Assembly (NCBI GenBank): GCA_023412765.1
Contig: JAEZBX010000064.1
Span: forward strand, 24,659-88,658
Direction of reading: 5' to 3'
Origin: Bacteroidota bacterium
GTDB lineage: Bacteria; Bacteroidota; Bacteroidia; Cytophagales; Cyclobacteriaceae
Length of the DNA: 64,000 nucleotides
In this document: piece after piece, positions 9,559-18,800 of the stretch
Layout of the letters: every line of letters begins with the position of its first letter
How positions within the stretch are numbered: the stretch's first letter is position 1
Translations under genes and position numbers: made by a program
The notes under the pieces: generated by a model
The model's input: the letters and a program-made list of their open reading frames with translations, nothing else
Told to the model about the DNA's origin: nothing
Databases searched by the model: none

Positions 9559-10143
9559 ATGAACAAGACACTTTCTTTTATAGCAGCGTTGTTAATAGTA
9601 ACAAGCTCTGCTTTTGCATCGGCACCCGATGAGCCAATTTCAGGAATTTCAGTATTACGAAAGGGAGAACTTATCAAACTTTTGTATAAAGGCGAAAAGT
9701 ATACTGATGTCAAAGTCAATATACTAAACCAGGAAAACGAAGTTATCTTCAGCGAAAAGATTAAGGGAACTGAGGGATTTATCCGACCTTATAACTTCTC
9801 CAATCTTCCACACGGAAATTACAGCTTTGAGCTCATCGATAATCTCGGACACCGTGAAATCAAACACGTTGATTACAGACTTGAAGCACGTAAAAGGGTA
9901 ATGCATGTGGTAAAAGTAGCAGGCACAACGGGTAAGTTCGTAATTTCCGTACCCAATACTGGCGCTTCACAATTGTCAATCAACATTTATGATGACCACG
10001 GCCGTATTATGCATGCGGAGAAGGAACAAGTCACAGGCGACTTCGCAAGGGTTTACAATATCAAAGATCACAATGGTAGGGTAACCTTCGAAGTTATAGA
10101 CAACCAAGGAAAAAGAAGTTCCTTTACAAAGGATGCATGGTAA
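9559..10143 (+). CDS. Small secreted two-repeat protein, paralogue 1
   Basis: The product has 194 residues with a signal peptide (MNKTLSFIAALLIVTSSAFA). The mature part contains two copies of a beta-rich module of about 80 residues. Each ends in a similar motif: GFIRPYNF...GNYSFELIDNLGHR in the first and DFARVYNI...GRVTFEVIDNQGKR in the second. This looks like an Ig-like or sorting-domain-like sandwich, but I cannot name the family. A paralogue follows at 10563. It is monocistronic: 204 bp of AT-rich DNA precedes it and a strong terminator follows. A TTTATTTG at 9504-9511 is a 7/8 match to the -7 consensus. Expression may be high, but that is inference. Confidence 0.7.
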   Translation: MNKTLSFIAALLIVTSSAFASAPDEPISGISVLRKGELIKLLYKGEKYTDVKVNILNQENEVIFSEKIKGTEGFIRPYNFSNLPHGNYSFELIDNLGHREIKHVDYRLEARKRVMHVVKVAGTTGKFVISVPNTGASQLSINIYDDHGRIMHAEKEQVTGDFARVYNIKDHNGRVTFEVIDNQGKRSSFTKDAW

Positions 10144-10163
10144 AAGGCATTAATTCCTGAAGA

Positions 10164-10192
10164 GGCTGTCCAAAAAAGGGCAGCCTTTTTTT
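10164..10192 (+). terminator. Rho-independent terminator
   Basis: GGCTGTCC and GGGCAGCC form an 8-bp stem with one G-U pair around a loop of six A, followed by seven T. It begins 20 bp after the stop of the first small secreted protein. Confidence 0.85.
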
Positions 10193-10562
10193 GTTTGAAC
10201 CAGTGTGAGATTGTGAAAAAGGTTTTATGATTTATAAAAATATCTTACCAATTGTTATGCGATTAAAATGGAAAATGAATTGTAAACATCGTAATGTAAT
10301 TGATCGAATACTCGTGCATTTCAGCGATACAACCGGTTACCTCATGCAGTGATCACTTAGAGCCATTGTGCAAACGTTGGATGAAAATTTTTTTGGCAAT
10401 TATCGTTTTCGATAAGTCCAATTAGCCCGTTAACCGACAAAATTTTCATAGCATATTCTGCAAACGTTGTTTCAATTATAAAATCATGTTTCCTTACAAC
10501 CGACCGTCGCGCGTGTAACCCCGCCGTATATTTGCATATATAAAATGAAAATGAATATGAAA
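10193..10562. other. AT-rich 370-bp leader region without a gene
   Basis: This stretch between the terminator of paralogue 1 and the start of paralogue 2 holds no credible coding frame. Its only supported content is a perfect -7 type element close to the downstream gene (see 10527). The rest may be a long upstream regulatory region; no hairpin or riboswitch was recognised. Confidence 0.5.
10527..10534 (+). promoter_or_regulatory. Candidate -7 promoter element before paralogue 2
   Basis: TATATTTG is a perfect match to TAnnTTTG. It lies 10 bp before the first of four in-frame ATG codons (10545, 10551, 10557, 10563), so if it is used, transcription would begin at or inside the first ATGs, which favours translation from 10563. 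No -33 element was found. Confidence 0.4.
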
Positions 10563-11135
10563 ATGAAATCAATTTTTCTCGCAACGTTTTTGTTAATGAC
10601 CGCGGTTGCAACGTTTGGAAGTGATGAGCCGAAGAAGACAGGCGTAGCGGTAGTTCCTATGAACGGAGCTGAACGTGTTAAAGTCATCTACAAATCTGAG
10701 ACTGCTGGCAAAGTGCAAGTAAAGGTTTACAATGCAGAGAACGGCGTAATTTATTCTGAAGGATTCAACAATACTGATGGGTTCATACTTCCATTGAACT
10801 TGAGCAAAGTTGGATACGGCGAATATACGTTCGAAATATCTGATGCTTCAGGCAGGCGCATCGAGAAGCTTGTATATGAACCTGCAAAATCGCTTAACAA
10901 CATTCGTATCTCTAAGCTGGATGCTACTGAAGGTAAGTTTCTCGTAGCGGTAGAGAGCCCAAAGAATGAAAAGATCACGGTTCGTATTTTTGATAATTTC
11001 AACAACCTTCTTCACAATGAAGTAAAAAGTGTAAATGGTGGGTTTGCACAGGTTTACACAGTGAAGAATCTTACTGGTACATGTACTTTCGAAGTATCTG
11101 ATAACAATGGCTTAGTAAAGTCAGTACAATTCTAA
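10563..11135 (+). CDS. Small secreted two-repeat protein, paralogue 2
   Basis: The 190-residue product is homologous to the gene at 9559: a signal peptide (MKSIFLATFLLMTAVATFGS), then two beta-rich modules, the first ending GFILPLNL...GEYTFEISDASGRR and the second GFAQVYTV...GTCTFEVSDNNG. Four in-frame ATGs (10545, 10551, 10557, 10563) precede the signal peptide. I chose the last because the signal peptide core starts there and a -7 promoter element sits only 10 bp before the first ATG. It is followed by a perfect terminator, so it is a single-gene transcript. Function unknown. The pattern suggests an internal duplication that predates the gene duplication. Confidence 0.7.
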   Translation: MKSIFLATFLLMTAVATFGSDEPKKTGVAVVPMNGAERVKVIYKSETAGKVQVKVYNAENGVIYSEGFNNTDGFILPLNLSKVGYGEYTFEISDASGRRIEKLVYEPAKSLNNIRISKLDATEGKFLVAVESPKNEKITVRIFDNFNNLLHNEVKSVNGGFAQVYTVKNLTGTCTFEVSDNNGLVKSVQF

Positions 11136-11161
11136 GAACTCAATTAACCATAAACTGAAGG

Positions 11162-11192
11162 CCTCCGGATATCATTATCCGGAGGTTTTTTT
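11162..11192 (+). terminator. Rho-independent terminator
   Basis: CCTCCGGATA and TATCCGGAGG form a perfect 10-bp stem with a TCAT loop and a tail of seven T, 26 bp after the stop of paralogue 2. Confidence 0.93.
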
Positions 11193-11256
11193 GTGTGTGT
11201 AAGTGTGGCTTTTTTTTTGTTAGTGCTTAGCCTATCTTCAAGCCAAAACAAAAAAT

Positions 11257-12135
11257 ATGCGACTCGCTCTTACATTCTTACTTATAGCTTCATCCTTTGC
11301 TTACAGCCAGGACAAACCGCTTTTCACCGCCGAAGATTTTACTAAGGAAGATCTTTTTACCAACAATATTGAGGGGCCCGCTTTCGATAAAGCTGGAAAC
11401 TTATATGTCGTTAATTTTGAAAAAGATGGCACCATTGGACTGGTAAGGCCAAATGGCGAGGTGGAATTATTTGTAACTCTTCCTGAAGGGAGCACGGCAA
11501 ACGCAATCCAGTTTGACAGTAAGGGGGCCATGTATCTCGCTGATTTCAGTGGACATAATATTCTGAAGGTGGATATGAAAACTAAGGACATCAGTGTCTA
11601 TGTTCACAATGATGCTTTCAATCAACCTAACGATATCTGCATAAATAAGAAGGACCAGATTTTTGCATCCGACCCTAATTGGAAGGAGAGCACGGGGAAG
11701 TTGTGGCGAATCGACGTCGGTGGAAAAGCAGTTCTTCTCAACGATCAGATGGGAACTACAAATGGCATTGCACTTAGCCCCGATGAAAAAATATTATATG
11801 TTAATGAAAGTGTGCAGCGAAAAATATGGGCGTTTGATGTCGACCGAAATGGAAATATTTCGAACAAAAGATTATTTGCTGAGTTTCCGGACTTTGGTTT
11901 CGATGGGATGAAGTGTGATGCAAAAGGAAATCTCTATGTGACTCGCTACGGAAAAGGTGCTATCGCTGTTCTTTCACCGGATGGGAAAGTGGTTCGGGAA
12001 GTTATGTTAAAAGGAAAAAGATGCAGCAACCTTGTCTTTGGGCCACCCAACGGCAACACGGTCTATGTAACGCTTCAGGATCGTAAAGGCATGGAGCGGT
12101 TTAAAAATGACATTCCAGGCAAGGGCCTACGTTAA
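11257..12135 (+). CDS. Secreted SMP-30/gluconolactonase-type beta-propeller
   Basis: The 292-residue product has a signal peptide (MRLALTFLLIASSFAYSQ) and a six-bladed propeller of the SMP-30/gluconolactonase/LRE family, enzymes that hydrolyse sugar lactones with one divalent metal. Candidate metal ligands are the Glu of EGPAFD near the mature N-terminus, the Asn of NGIALS near residue 170 and the Asp of FGFDGMKCDA near 215. Blade strands such as GNLYVTRYGKGAIAVL recur. Substrate unknown. It is monocistronic and convergent with the LbH gene: the two stop codons are separated by one base. Confidence 0.85.
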   Translation: MRLALTFLLIASSFAYSQDKPLFTAEDFTKEDLFTNNIEGPAFDKAGNLYVVNFEKDGTIGLVRPNGEVELFVTLPEGSTANAIQFDSKGAMYLADFSGHNILKVDMKTKDISVYVHNDAFNQPNDICINKKDQIFASDPNWKESTGKLWRIDVGGKAVLLNDQMGTTNGIALSPDEKILYVNESVQRKIWAFDVDRNGNISNKRLFAEFPDFGFDGMKCDAKGNLYVTRYGKGAIAVLSPDGKVVREVMLKGKRCSNLVFGPPNGNTVYVTLQDRKGMERFKNDIPGKGLR

Positions 12136-12136
12136 G

Positions 12137-12763
12137 TCATCCAGCTTGATCTATTAGCTCCAGACGCTTTACTATACTTTGAGGCGCCAGAATTGTCCCG
12201 GGGGATAATACCGCATTGGCACCGATTTTTGTATGATCACCTACCAGCGCTCCGAACTTGGTGATATTGATGGCCGTCTTTTTTTTGTTGACAACAATGA
12301 AAATGGTTTTGTCAAGTCGCTCATTAAAGTGATTGGCAATAATACTGCCTGCTTCCATGTTTACATATGAGCCTATCAATGAGTCGCCGACAAAGTTGAA
12401 ATGCGCGAGAGAACTTCCTGTCATAATGAGACTTGACTTAACCTCACAACCTGGTCCGACAACTGAATTTTCTCCAAGAAACACTCCTCCACGCATATAC
12501 GCATGCGCTCCGACAAAACAACCTTCACTAATTATAATGGGACCTTTCAGAGTTACATTTTCCTCGATCCGCGCATTTTTGTGAATCGCCACACCCTGTG
12601 AAACGCGGAAATCAGACGATAAGGATTTAATTTTTTGGTGAATAACTTCCTGGATATTCGCTACTACATTCCAGGGCAGGATTTTTTCTTCACTGGGAAA
12701 TTGAATCAAAAAATTTTTAGCGAAGGTTGAATATTCAATCATTTGTACTAGTTCATTTTTCAT
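12137..12763 (-). CDS. Left-handed beta-helix (hexapeptide) transferase-like protein
   Basis: The 208-residue product shows hexapeptide repeats from about residue 60 onward (IHKNARIEENVTLKGPIIIS, EGCFVGAHAYMRGGVFLG, NSVVGPGCEVKSSLIM), the signature of LpxA/GlmU-type left-handed beta-helices. No pyrophosphorylase domain is present, so it resembles only the C-terminal half of sugar-nucleotide transferases. Acceptor and donor are unknown. The long upstream frame (to 12850) lies inside the VOC gene. ATG 12763, overlapping the VOC stop by 11 bp, is the sensible start and implies translational coupling. Confidence 0.75.
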   Translation of the reverse strand: MKNELVQMIEYSTFAKNFLIQFPSEEKILPWNVVANIQEVIHQKIKSLSSDFRVSQGVAIHKNARIEENVTLKGPIIISEGCFVGAHAYMRGGVFLGENSVVGPGCEVKSSLIMTGSSLAHFNFVGDSLIGSYVNMEAGSIIANHFNERLDKTIFIVVNKKKTAINITKFGALVGDHTKIGANAVLSPGTILAPQSIVKRLELIDQAG

Positions 12764-13142
12764 AAAGCTCAAGTGGAAGATCGTCGGGGTCGGCAAAGAA
12801 GGTAAAGCGTTTCCCTGTGTATTCATCGACGCGTACCGGTTCCGTTGCAACCTCGTTCTTGTTCAGCCAAGCTACAGCACCATCGAGATCTGATACTTCA
12901 AAAGCGAGATGTCTCAAGCCGCAAGCTTCGGGCCGTGACGTTCTGGGCGGCGGATCCGGGAACGAAAATAGTTCGATCCAGTAACGATCGCCAAGTTTTA
13001 AATCCAGTTTATATGAGTTTCTCTTTTCGCGAAAGTATTCGGCATGAACTGCGAAGCCCAATATCTCTGTGTAAAACTTTTTCGATACTTGATAGTTTGA
13101 ACAAATAATCGCGATATGGTGGATTCCATTTATCTTAATCAT
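12753..13142 (-). CDS. VOC-superfamily protein, YaeR/GloA2-like
   Basis: The 129-residue protein has the paired beta-alpha-beta-beta-beta modules of the vicinal oxygen chelate fold. Metal-ligand candidates are His in INGIHHIAI near residue 8, Glu in WIELFSF near 57, His in GLRHLAFEV near 77 and Glu in LPLELYEK at the end, the His/Glu/His/Glu set of glyoxalase-like enzymes. The sequence looks closest to the YaeR/SMU1112c group, whose substrate is not established. It is the first gene of a two-gene operon with the LbH protein. Only 36 bp separate its start from the divergent DUF456 gene. Confidence 0.85.
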   Translation of the reverse strand: MIKINGIHHIAIICSNYQVSKKFYTEILGFAVHAEYFREKRNSYKLDLKLGDRYWIELFSFPDPPPRTSRPEACGLRHLAFEVSDLDGAVAWLNKNEVATEPVRVDEYTGKRFTFFADPDDLPLELYEK

Positions 13143-13178
13143 CTTCGAAAATATGTATTTTCACTAACACTTTGACTG

Positions 13179-13658
13179 ATGGATACCTTCTGGCTCGTTC
13201 TTGGTTTCATTTTGATGGCAATCGGCATTCTGGGATGCCTGTTGCCGCTGTTGCCAGGTCCACCGTTGGCCTTTGTAGCATTGCTGATACAACAGCTGAG
13301 AACTGATGCTCCCTTCACAACTAAGTTTCTTTGGATCTGGGCAATCATTACTGTTGTGGTTACCGCATTGGATTATATTATCCCGGTATATGGCACACGA
13401 AAATACGGCGGCTCAAAGTATGGCATATGGGGCTGCACAATTGGATTGATCGCGGGAATCTGGATGGGTCCTTTGGGAATTATAATCGGACCGTTCCTCG
13501 GCGCTTTTATAGGAGAACTACTGGCTAGAAATAATTCTGAAAACGCTTTGAAAGCTGCATGGGGATCGTTTGTCGGATTTTTGTTTGGGACACTTTTGAA
13601 GTTAGTTGCGTGCCTTGTTATGGCATGGCATCTTGTGTCGTTAATAGTTAATAGTTAA
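13179..13658 (+). CDS. DUF456 membrane protein
   Basis: The 159-residue integral membrane protein has about five hydrophobic helices with glycine-rich segments such as GILGCLLPLLPGPPLAFVAL near the N-terminus and GLIAGIWMGPLGIIIGPFLG in the middle, typical of DUF456. Function unknown. The last five codons (L-I-V-N-S) and the stop lie inside a TTAATAG heptamer array (13641-13668), so the natural C-terminus appears to have been replaced or trimmed by the repeat. Confidence 0.85.
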   Translation: MDTFWLVLGFILMAIGILGCLLPLLPGPPLAFVALLIQQLRTDAPFTTKFLWIWAIITVVVTALDYIIPVYGTRKYGGSKYGIWGCTIGLIAGIWMGPLGIIIGPFLGAFIGELLARNNSENALKAAWGSFVGFLFGTLLKLVACLVMAWHLVSLIVNS

Positions 13659-13738
13659 TTGTTAATAGTTAGAGGGTGCCGCTTGAACATTCGCATTACA
13701 TAGCTCGACCTTATTCCTTATTCCTTATTCCTATTGTT
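13641..13738. repeat. Two-armed heptamer repeat, site A (TTAATAG / TTATTCC)
   Basis: The left arm is four units of TTAATAG (one as TTAATTG) at 13641-13668, plus a degenerate fifth. The right arm is three perfect TTATTCC units at 13711-13731. The arms use different units. The left arm is followed by GGGTGCC and the right arm is preceded by CTCGACC. The element fills the space between convergent DUF456 and SDR genes and supplies the DUF456 stop codon. Confidence 0.9.
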
Positions 13739-13742
13739 CAGA

Positions 13743-14435
13743 TCAAGAACGATTATAAATCTTCAGGACTGTCTCCCTCAACGGCGCCGCTGAACTCGAG
13801 CATAGAAACGCCATTGCATCTGCGATGTCTTCCGGTTTTACCCAAGTACTAAAATCTTTGTCGGGCATAGCCTTACGGTTGACTTCAGTATCTATTGTGC
13901 TAGGGACGATGACCGAGGCCGTTACATTCCGGGCAGCACCTTCTGCATTTAATATCTCTGCCAATTTGAAGATGAGAGTCTTCGATAACGAATAGGCTAG
14001 AGAACCTTTTCCATCTTTCGGTCGAAGGGCGGGTCGTGCGCCCACAAATATCAGTTTCCCCCCCTCGGGTTGCGTTAGCATATGATCGAAGATAGGCCTG
14101 GCTACAAAGTAGGCAGTATCAAAGTTTATAGCGAACATTTTCTTCAACGCGGTCGCGTCGGTTTTACTTATGTTCCCAAGGGCGAATCCTCCGACGAGAA
14201 GCAATGCAGCGTTTATCGTGGAATGTTTCGATAGAATTTCTTTTACAACGGAATTAACGGATTGTTCATTGGAAAGATCAGCTTCGTACTCATAACATTC
14301 ACCATCCACCGAGTATCCGAGCGACTTCCCTGGTGTTACTGTTGCAATTACTTTATAGCCATCATTAATGAACTTATGTACGGTTGCCTTTCCCAGGTTT
14401 CCTGAAGCTCCTGTAATGAGCACGGTCTTTTTCAT
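13743..14435 (-). CDS. SDR-family NAD(P)-dependent oxidoreductase
   Basis: The 230-residue protein has the Rossmann glycine motif TGASGNLG at residues 8-15 and the catalytic YSLSK at 148-152. The usual catalytic serine about 13 residues before the Tyr is absent: that stretch reads VGARPALRP, as in some dihydropteridine-reductase-like SDRs. The substrate is unknown. It is convergent with DUF456 across the site-A repeat and lies 77 bp downstream of no shared partner, the next gene upstream being on the far side of the haloperoxidase start. A reductase role is well supported in general, but the specific reaction is not. Confidence 0.85.
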   Translation of the reverse strand: MKKTVLITGASGNLGKATVHKFINDGYKVIATVTPGKSLGYSVDGECYEYEADLSNEQSVNSVVKEILSKHSTINAALLLVGGFALGNISKTDATALKKMFAINFDTAYFVARPIFDHMLTQPEGGKLIFVGARPALRPKDGKGSLAYSLSKTLIFKLAEILNAEGAARNVTASVIVPSTIDTEVNRKAMPDKDFSTWVKPEDIADAMAFLCSSSAAPLRETVLKIYNRS

Positions 14436-14512
14436 ATTAGTTATGTCACCTTGTAAAATATATTCAGTCGGAGTAACCCATCGGAATCATCAACATTTCA
14501 ATCGCATTGATA

Positions 14513-15844
14513 TCAGTTTTTGGCCTGAGCATTGAACAATTTGCTGAGAACATGTTGTCCAACTTGAGTGCCCTGGACCACTCCATTATCACAAGCATCC
14601 CGGAAATGTATACCGCCGTAAAGTCTGGATATGGCAGCTTCTGAAGCAGCCTGGTTAAAAGATTTGAATTCACGCGCTGGCAAGCCAAAATAGATTTCAG
14701 ATGTGTCAACGAAACTGAAATCTTCTCCTAGCAGATAAGTCAGTACAACAGCGACAGACGATGACGCAACGCTATGGCCACTCGTATATTCCGGAAACGG
14801 TGGTGTTTGGAGTTGTGGCCGCCATGTTGGATCAAGATATGTATTGATGGCGGATTCGGGTCGGATCCGGTCACTGCGATATTTCTCCTCCCAGCAGCTA
14901 ATGAAAGCATCGTGTAATGTGAGGGCGACAACCGTATTTATTAGGATGGCGGAGTCAAGGGAAATATTCGCCTTCCTGCACGCGATACCTGTAATTCCCA
15001 TCCAGTGCCCTGCTGGCGATATTTTCTTTAGACCAATGGCCATGTGACCAGAATATGTTACGGCAAACGGATTGCAATCCCAGAAGTTTGCAATATCCAT
15101 TTGCTCCTTTGTTAAGGTTTGGGTTACGTCATACACTTCTTTCATCAGCTTGTAAAAGTCGCTTGCAGGGTCTTTGCTAAATGCTATAGGCGGTGCAGGC
15201 ACAAACTGATTGGCTGAGTCAAGGAAAAACGAGCGGACGGTGGCCCATTGCGGCTCGACTGCTCCCATATATTCCGGAGGCGTGGGATACCAGCGTCCTT
15301 CGTTTTTGCTGGGGGTATATCTCGTATAGGTACTCAGCCTATTGTATCCGTCAGTTCTAGCATAAGCGAGAACATTTTCCGCGATAGCTTCTGCATATCG
15401 AACGTTGTCCTTGATATCTGAATCAGCGAGCTTCTTCTTCTTCTTGAAATAAGCGAGCAGCTCTTTCTGCTTCTCCTCTAGCATCGGTCCGGAAGGCATT
15501 ATACCCCTGCCCACCTGAAGCATTGCATAGTTTGAAGCGAGCGGCAGATTAAAATTTTTTGGTACAACCGGAGATATCTTTTGTGGATGAATCTTTAGTT
15601 TGTCGTCTATTGCCGGAAGTAGGCCGGCGAAGTGGGCAGCTTCATAGGCTGCCAGAACTGAATAAGCATAAAAGCGGCTGGCAGCAACGGGCGCTGCGAC
15701 GTCGTGCAACATTACCTCAGACAAATGGAATACATTTTCAGAAAGCAATTGAATTTCTTGCTGGTTGCGCGACTGTTTTTGCGCCATCACTGTTAGTGCG
15801 GCAAATAGATAGGCGAAGATGAAACCCGATTTTGTTAAACTCAT
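14513..15844 (-). CDS. Vanadium-dependent haloperoxidase / PAP2-family enzyme
   Basis: The 443-residue secreted protein (signal peptide MSLTKSGFIFAYLFAALTVMAQ) carries the PAP2/haloperoxidase phosphate- or vanadate-binding triad: KYRSDRIRP near residue 322, YTSGH near 351 and SRLYGGIHFRDA near 408. Members oxidise halides with peroxide or remove phosphate; sequence alone does not decide which. Its ATG overlaps the stop of the upstream FG-GAP/UnbV gene in an ATGA arrangement, so the two are translationally coupled and probably act together outside the inner membrane. The length and the preserved motifs argue for an active enzyme. Confidence 0.85.
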   Translation of the reverse strand: MSLTKSGFIFAYLFAALTVMAQKQSRNQQEIQLLSENVFHLSEVMLHDVAAPVAASRFYAYSVLAAYEAAHFAGLLPAIDDKLKIHPQKISPVVPKNFNLPLASNYAMLQVGRGIMPSGPMLEEKQKELLAYFKKKKKLADSDIKDNVRYAEAIAENVLAYARTDGYNRLSTYTRYTPSKNEGRWYPTPPEYMGAVEPQWATVRSFFLDSANQFVPAPPIAFSKDPASDFYKLMKEVYDVTQTLTKEQMDIANFWDCNPFAVTYSGHMAIGLKKISPAGHWMGITGIACRKANISLDSAILINTVVALTLHDAFISCWEEKYRSDRIRPESAINTYLDPTWRPQLQTPPFPEYTSGHSVASSSVAVVLTYLLGEDFSFVDTSEIYFGLPAREFKSFNQAASEAAISRLYGGIHFRDACDNGVVQGTQVGQHVLSKLFNAQAKN

Positions 15845-18800
15845 TGTCCTGCTAATTTATAAGCCTTGATCCCTTCATTGTTTATTCCGATCAGCACATA
15901 CGTCTCACCTTTGATTTCTATTACTTGCAGAGATTTGGAATCACCGGTTAGCGTAAATCCTGACCGGGATTGCGGAACATATTTGAAATTTCCCTTCCCA
16001 TCTCCTTCGAACAGTTGGCCGAAATTGGCATCGATCACCCCCATCCTTATGCGGATAGCCGACTGGTTGCCGCTTACTATCAGGTCCATATTACCATCGT
16101 GGTTATAATCTACCAGCGACATTGCATGAATAGGTGAGAACTGTGCCTCGTGTGGAAGAACATGTACCTCGAACCTGTTATTTTTATTTTCGAGGTAAAT
16201 GCTTTCAAGTGTTGTTGCGCGCAACCTTTTCGCATCCCTTAAATCTTTCTCTGCAAAAATGTCGGTCATCGTTGCATTGGAGTAGGATGCATAGTCAGTG
16301 AACTTGCCCCGCATACTGTACATTTGATCCAGCAATTCATCCCGCGAAGGAAAAGGATATTCTTTACCCTGGACATAATAATTTAGAAGGGGATCAATTG
16401 AGCCATTGTTGTCGAAGTCCTTATAAACAAGGTTCAAGGGTTCCTTTTCTGAAGCCCTCAATTGGGAATTCAAACCCAGGTTACCAAGCACGATATCTTC
16501 ATCACCATCTTTGTCGAAATCATAAACAATCATCTTATTCCACAAGCCAGTAAGTTCCTTATCAAAATAAGTTTTTGTCGAGCGTTCAAGTGATTTTCCC
16601 TCTTTATTAACGAAAACCTCGATAGCCATGAATTCGCCAATTACGACAAGATCTTTCCAACCATCTGAATTGACATCAACCCATTTTGCGTCAGATACCA
16701 TCCCAATAGAAGCAAGATCACTGGCCACAGTTGATACAATGTTTTCAAACTTGCCGTTGTTGTTTACCAACAAATAGCTTTCCGGTGTTACGGGATACTG
16801 TCCTGGAATCACTCTTCCGCCCACAAAGAGGTCGAGGTCTCCATCATGGTCAAAGTCCGCGGCAGCTACGCACGATTTGCTGGATTGCATGTCAGGTAGG
16901 ATACCCGTTAAAAGTGTAAAGTCGCCATTGCCATCATTTATGTAAATCCGATCCTTTAGTGCCTTGGATCCGGGTTCATAGTCGTTGTAGCCCCCGCTCA
17001 CGACATACAAATCCATGTCTTTGTCGCCATCAACATCAAAAAAAAGCGCGTCGGCATCCGTATGCATTTTGTCGAACATAGTGTTGGCCTTTTCGTCGAA
17101 TGATCCCTGTTTGTTCTGGATAAAAACTTTTCCGGGATTTCCCTGTGCACCCCCGACAAAAACATCGGCAAGTCCGTCATTATTAATATCAGCCTGAGCC
17201 ATCACAGGGCCACAGGTTGTCAACATAGTCATGAGTAATGGCTGTCGTTTGAAGTCGTTGTACCCTTCCTCGGCATGTGTGTATATTAACGGTGGGTCTA
17301 CGCGAACAAACGCCGGCTTGACGTAAGGCTGAGATTCACCAGATTTCGCACTGTTAGTTTCTTCTTCAACCTTCACAACCTGATTTGCCTTCACATCTCG
17401 CAGTATTGTTGTAGCACCCGATAACCACGTTATTTTAATTGAATCCACTACGTTCACGTTTCCCAGCCCAATATGAATGCGGTCGCTCACTGAAGACTGA
17501 AATCCGCGCGACGGAATTTTTTCAAGGTATTGCGTCCCTTTACTGGTGTAAACAACAACTTTTGCTCCGTTGCCCTTTGAGTTCTTATGCGCTCCTGCGA
17601 AAACTAGTTGGAGATAGTTCATTTCGGGGTAAAGCTCACGCGAGAAATTTCGATGAATGGAAGCTGTTGCATTTTGATTGTTAACAATGAGGTCAAGATC
17701 GCCGTCATTATCAAGATCCGCATATGCAGCACCATTTGAGAAGTTAGCTGCTGTAAATCCCCACTCAGAACTTTTGTCACTAAAAGTAAGATCTCCGTTA
17801 TTCTTGAAAATATAATTATGAAGTGGCGTTGACGTCATCGAACTTACCAATTGGAAGGTATCAGCTTTTTCCTTTGCCTTGGCCTTCTCGAAATAATAGT
17901 CACCCTTGTACTTCAGAAAATCACGGTTGGTGTAGTCGCGATAATATCCATTGCTGATAAAAAGATCCTTGAGGCCGTCGTTATCGTAATCGGCAAACAA
18001 CGGTGCCCAACTCCAGTCACTTTTCGAAATGCCGGCAAATTGTCCGACCTCGCTATATGTGCCGTTGCCATTGTTGACGTGTAGCATATTGCGCATGTTC
18101 TGAAAGTAGAACCCGTTCAATACCATAAGCGAGTAGTGTTCGTAGTTTTCAGGTCCATACAACAACTTTTGACGTTCATTATCCTCCGGTAACATGTCGA
18201 CCGTAAATATGTCGGGCCATTCGTCATTGTTGATGTCGCTTACATCGCATCCCATCGAGAAATAAGAAATATGCTGCATGTAGTCCGTCATTCGATCGGT
18301 AAAAGTTCCATCCTTATTGTTGATGTACAGGTAATCTGGTTCAACATAGTCGTTGGATACATACATATCGAGCCATCCGTCTTTATTGATATCGGCGACA
18401 GTTATACCCAGACCAAAACCCAACGGATTTCCCTTAATCCCAGCCTCTTCACTTATGTCAACAAATTTGCCATTATCGTTTCGGAATAATTTGTCGCCGG
18501 CGTAGGGATCGCGTTGTTCCTTCGCTTTGGCAAATTGAAATCCGCGTATAACCACTACGTTGTGATTGAGAAGGTACATGTCGAGGTCGCCGTCTCTGTC
18601 GAAATCGAAAAATGATGCATGGGTAGTATAACCTGGGTCGTCCAACCCAAATTCACGGGCCTTGTCGGTAAAGGTTAGATTTCCATTGTTAATGAAAAGC
18701 TTATTCCGGCGCTTGTTGGGGTCGCCTTTTCCTGAATAACAAACATAAATATCCAGGAAGCCGTCACCATTAACATCCGCCATGGTGACACCCGTTTTCC

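Noticed and set aside
10357..10611. 84-codon reverse frame in the leader of paralogue 2
   Set aside because: Low-complexity N-terminus, overlaps the start of a real gene, no family match.
9559..11135. T9SS sorting domains in the two small secreted proteins
   Set aside because: The beta modules resemble such domains only loosely, repeat twice, and lack the usual C-terminal motif.
12764..12850. Longer N-terminus for the LbH transferase
   Set aside because: The extension lies inside the VOC gene and has no domain features; the ATG at 12763 fits the family.
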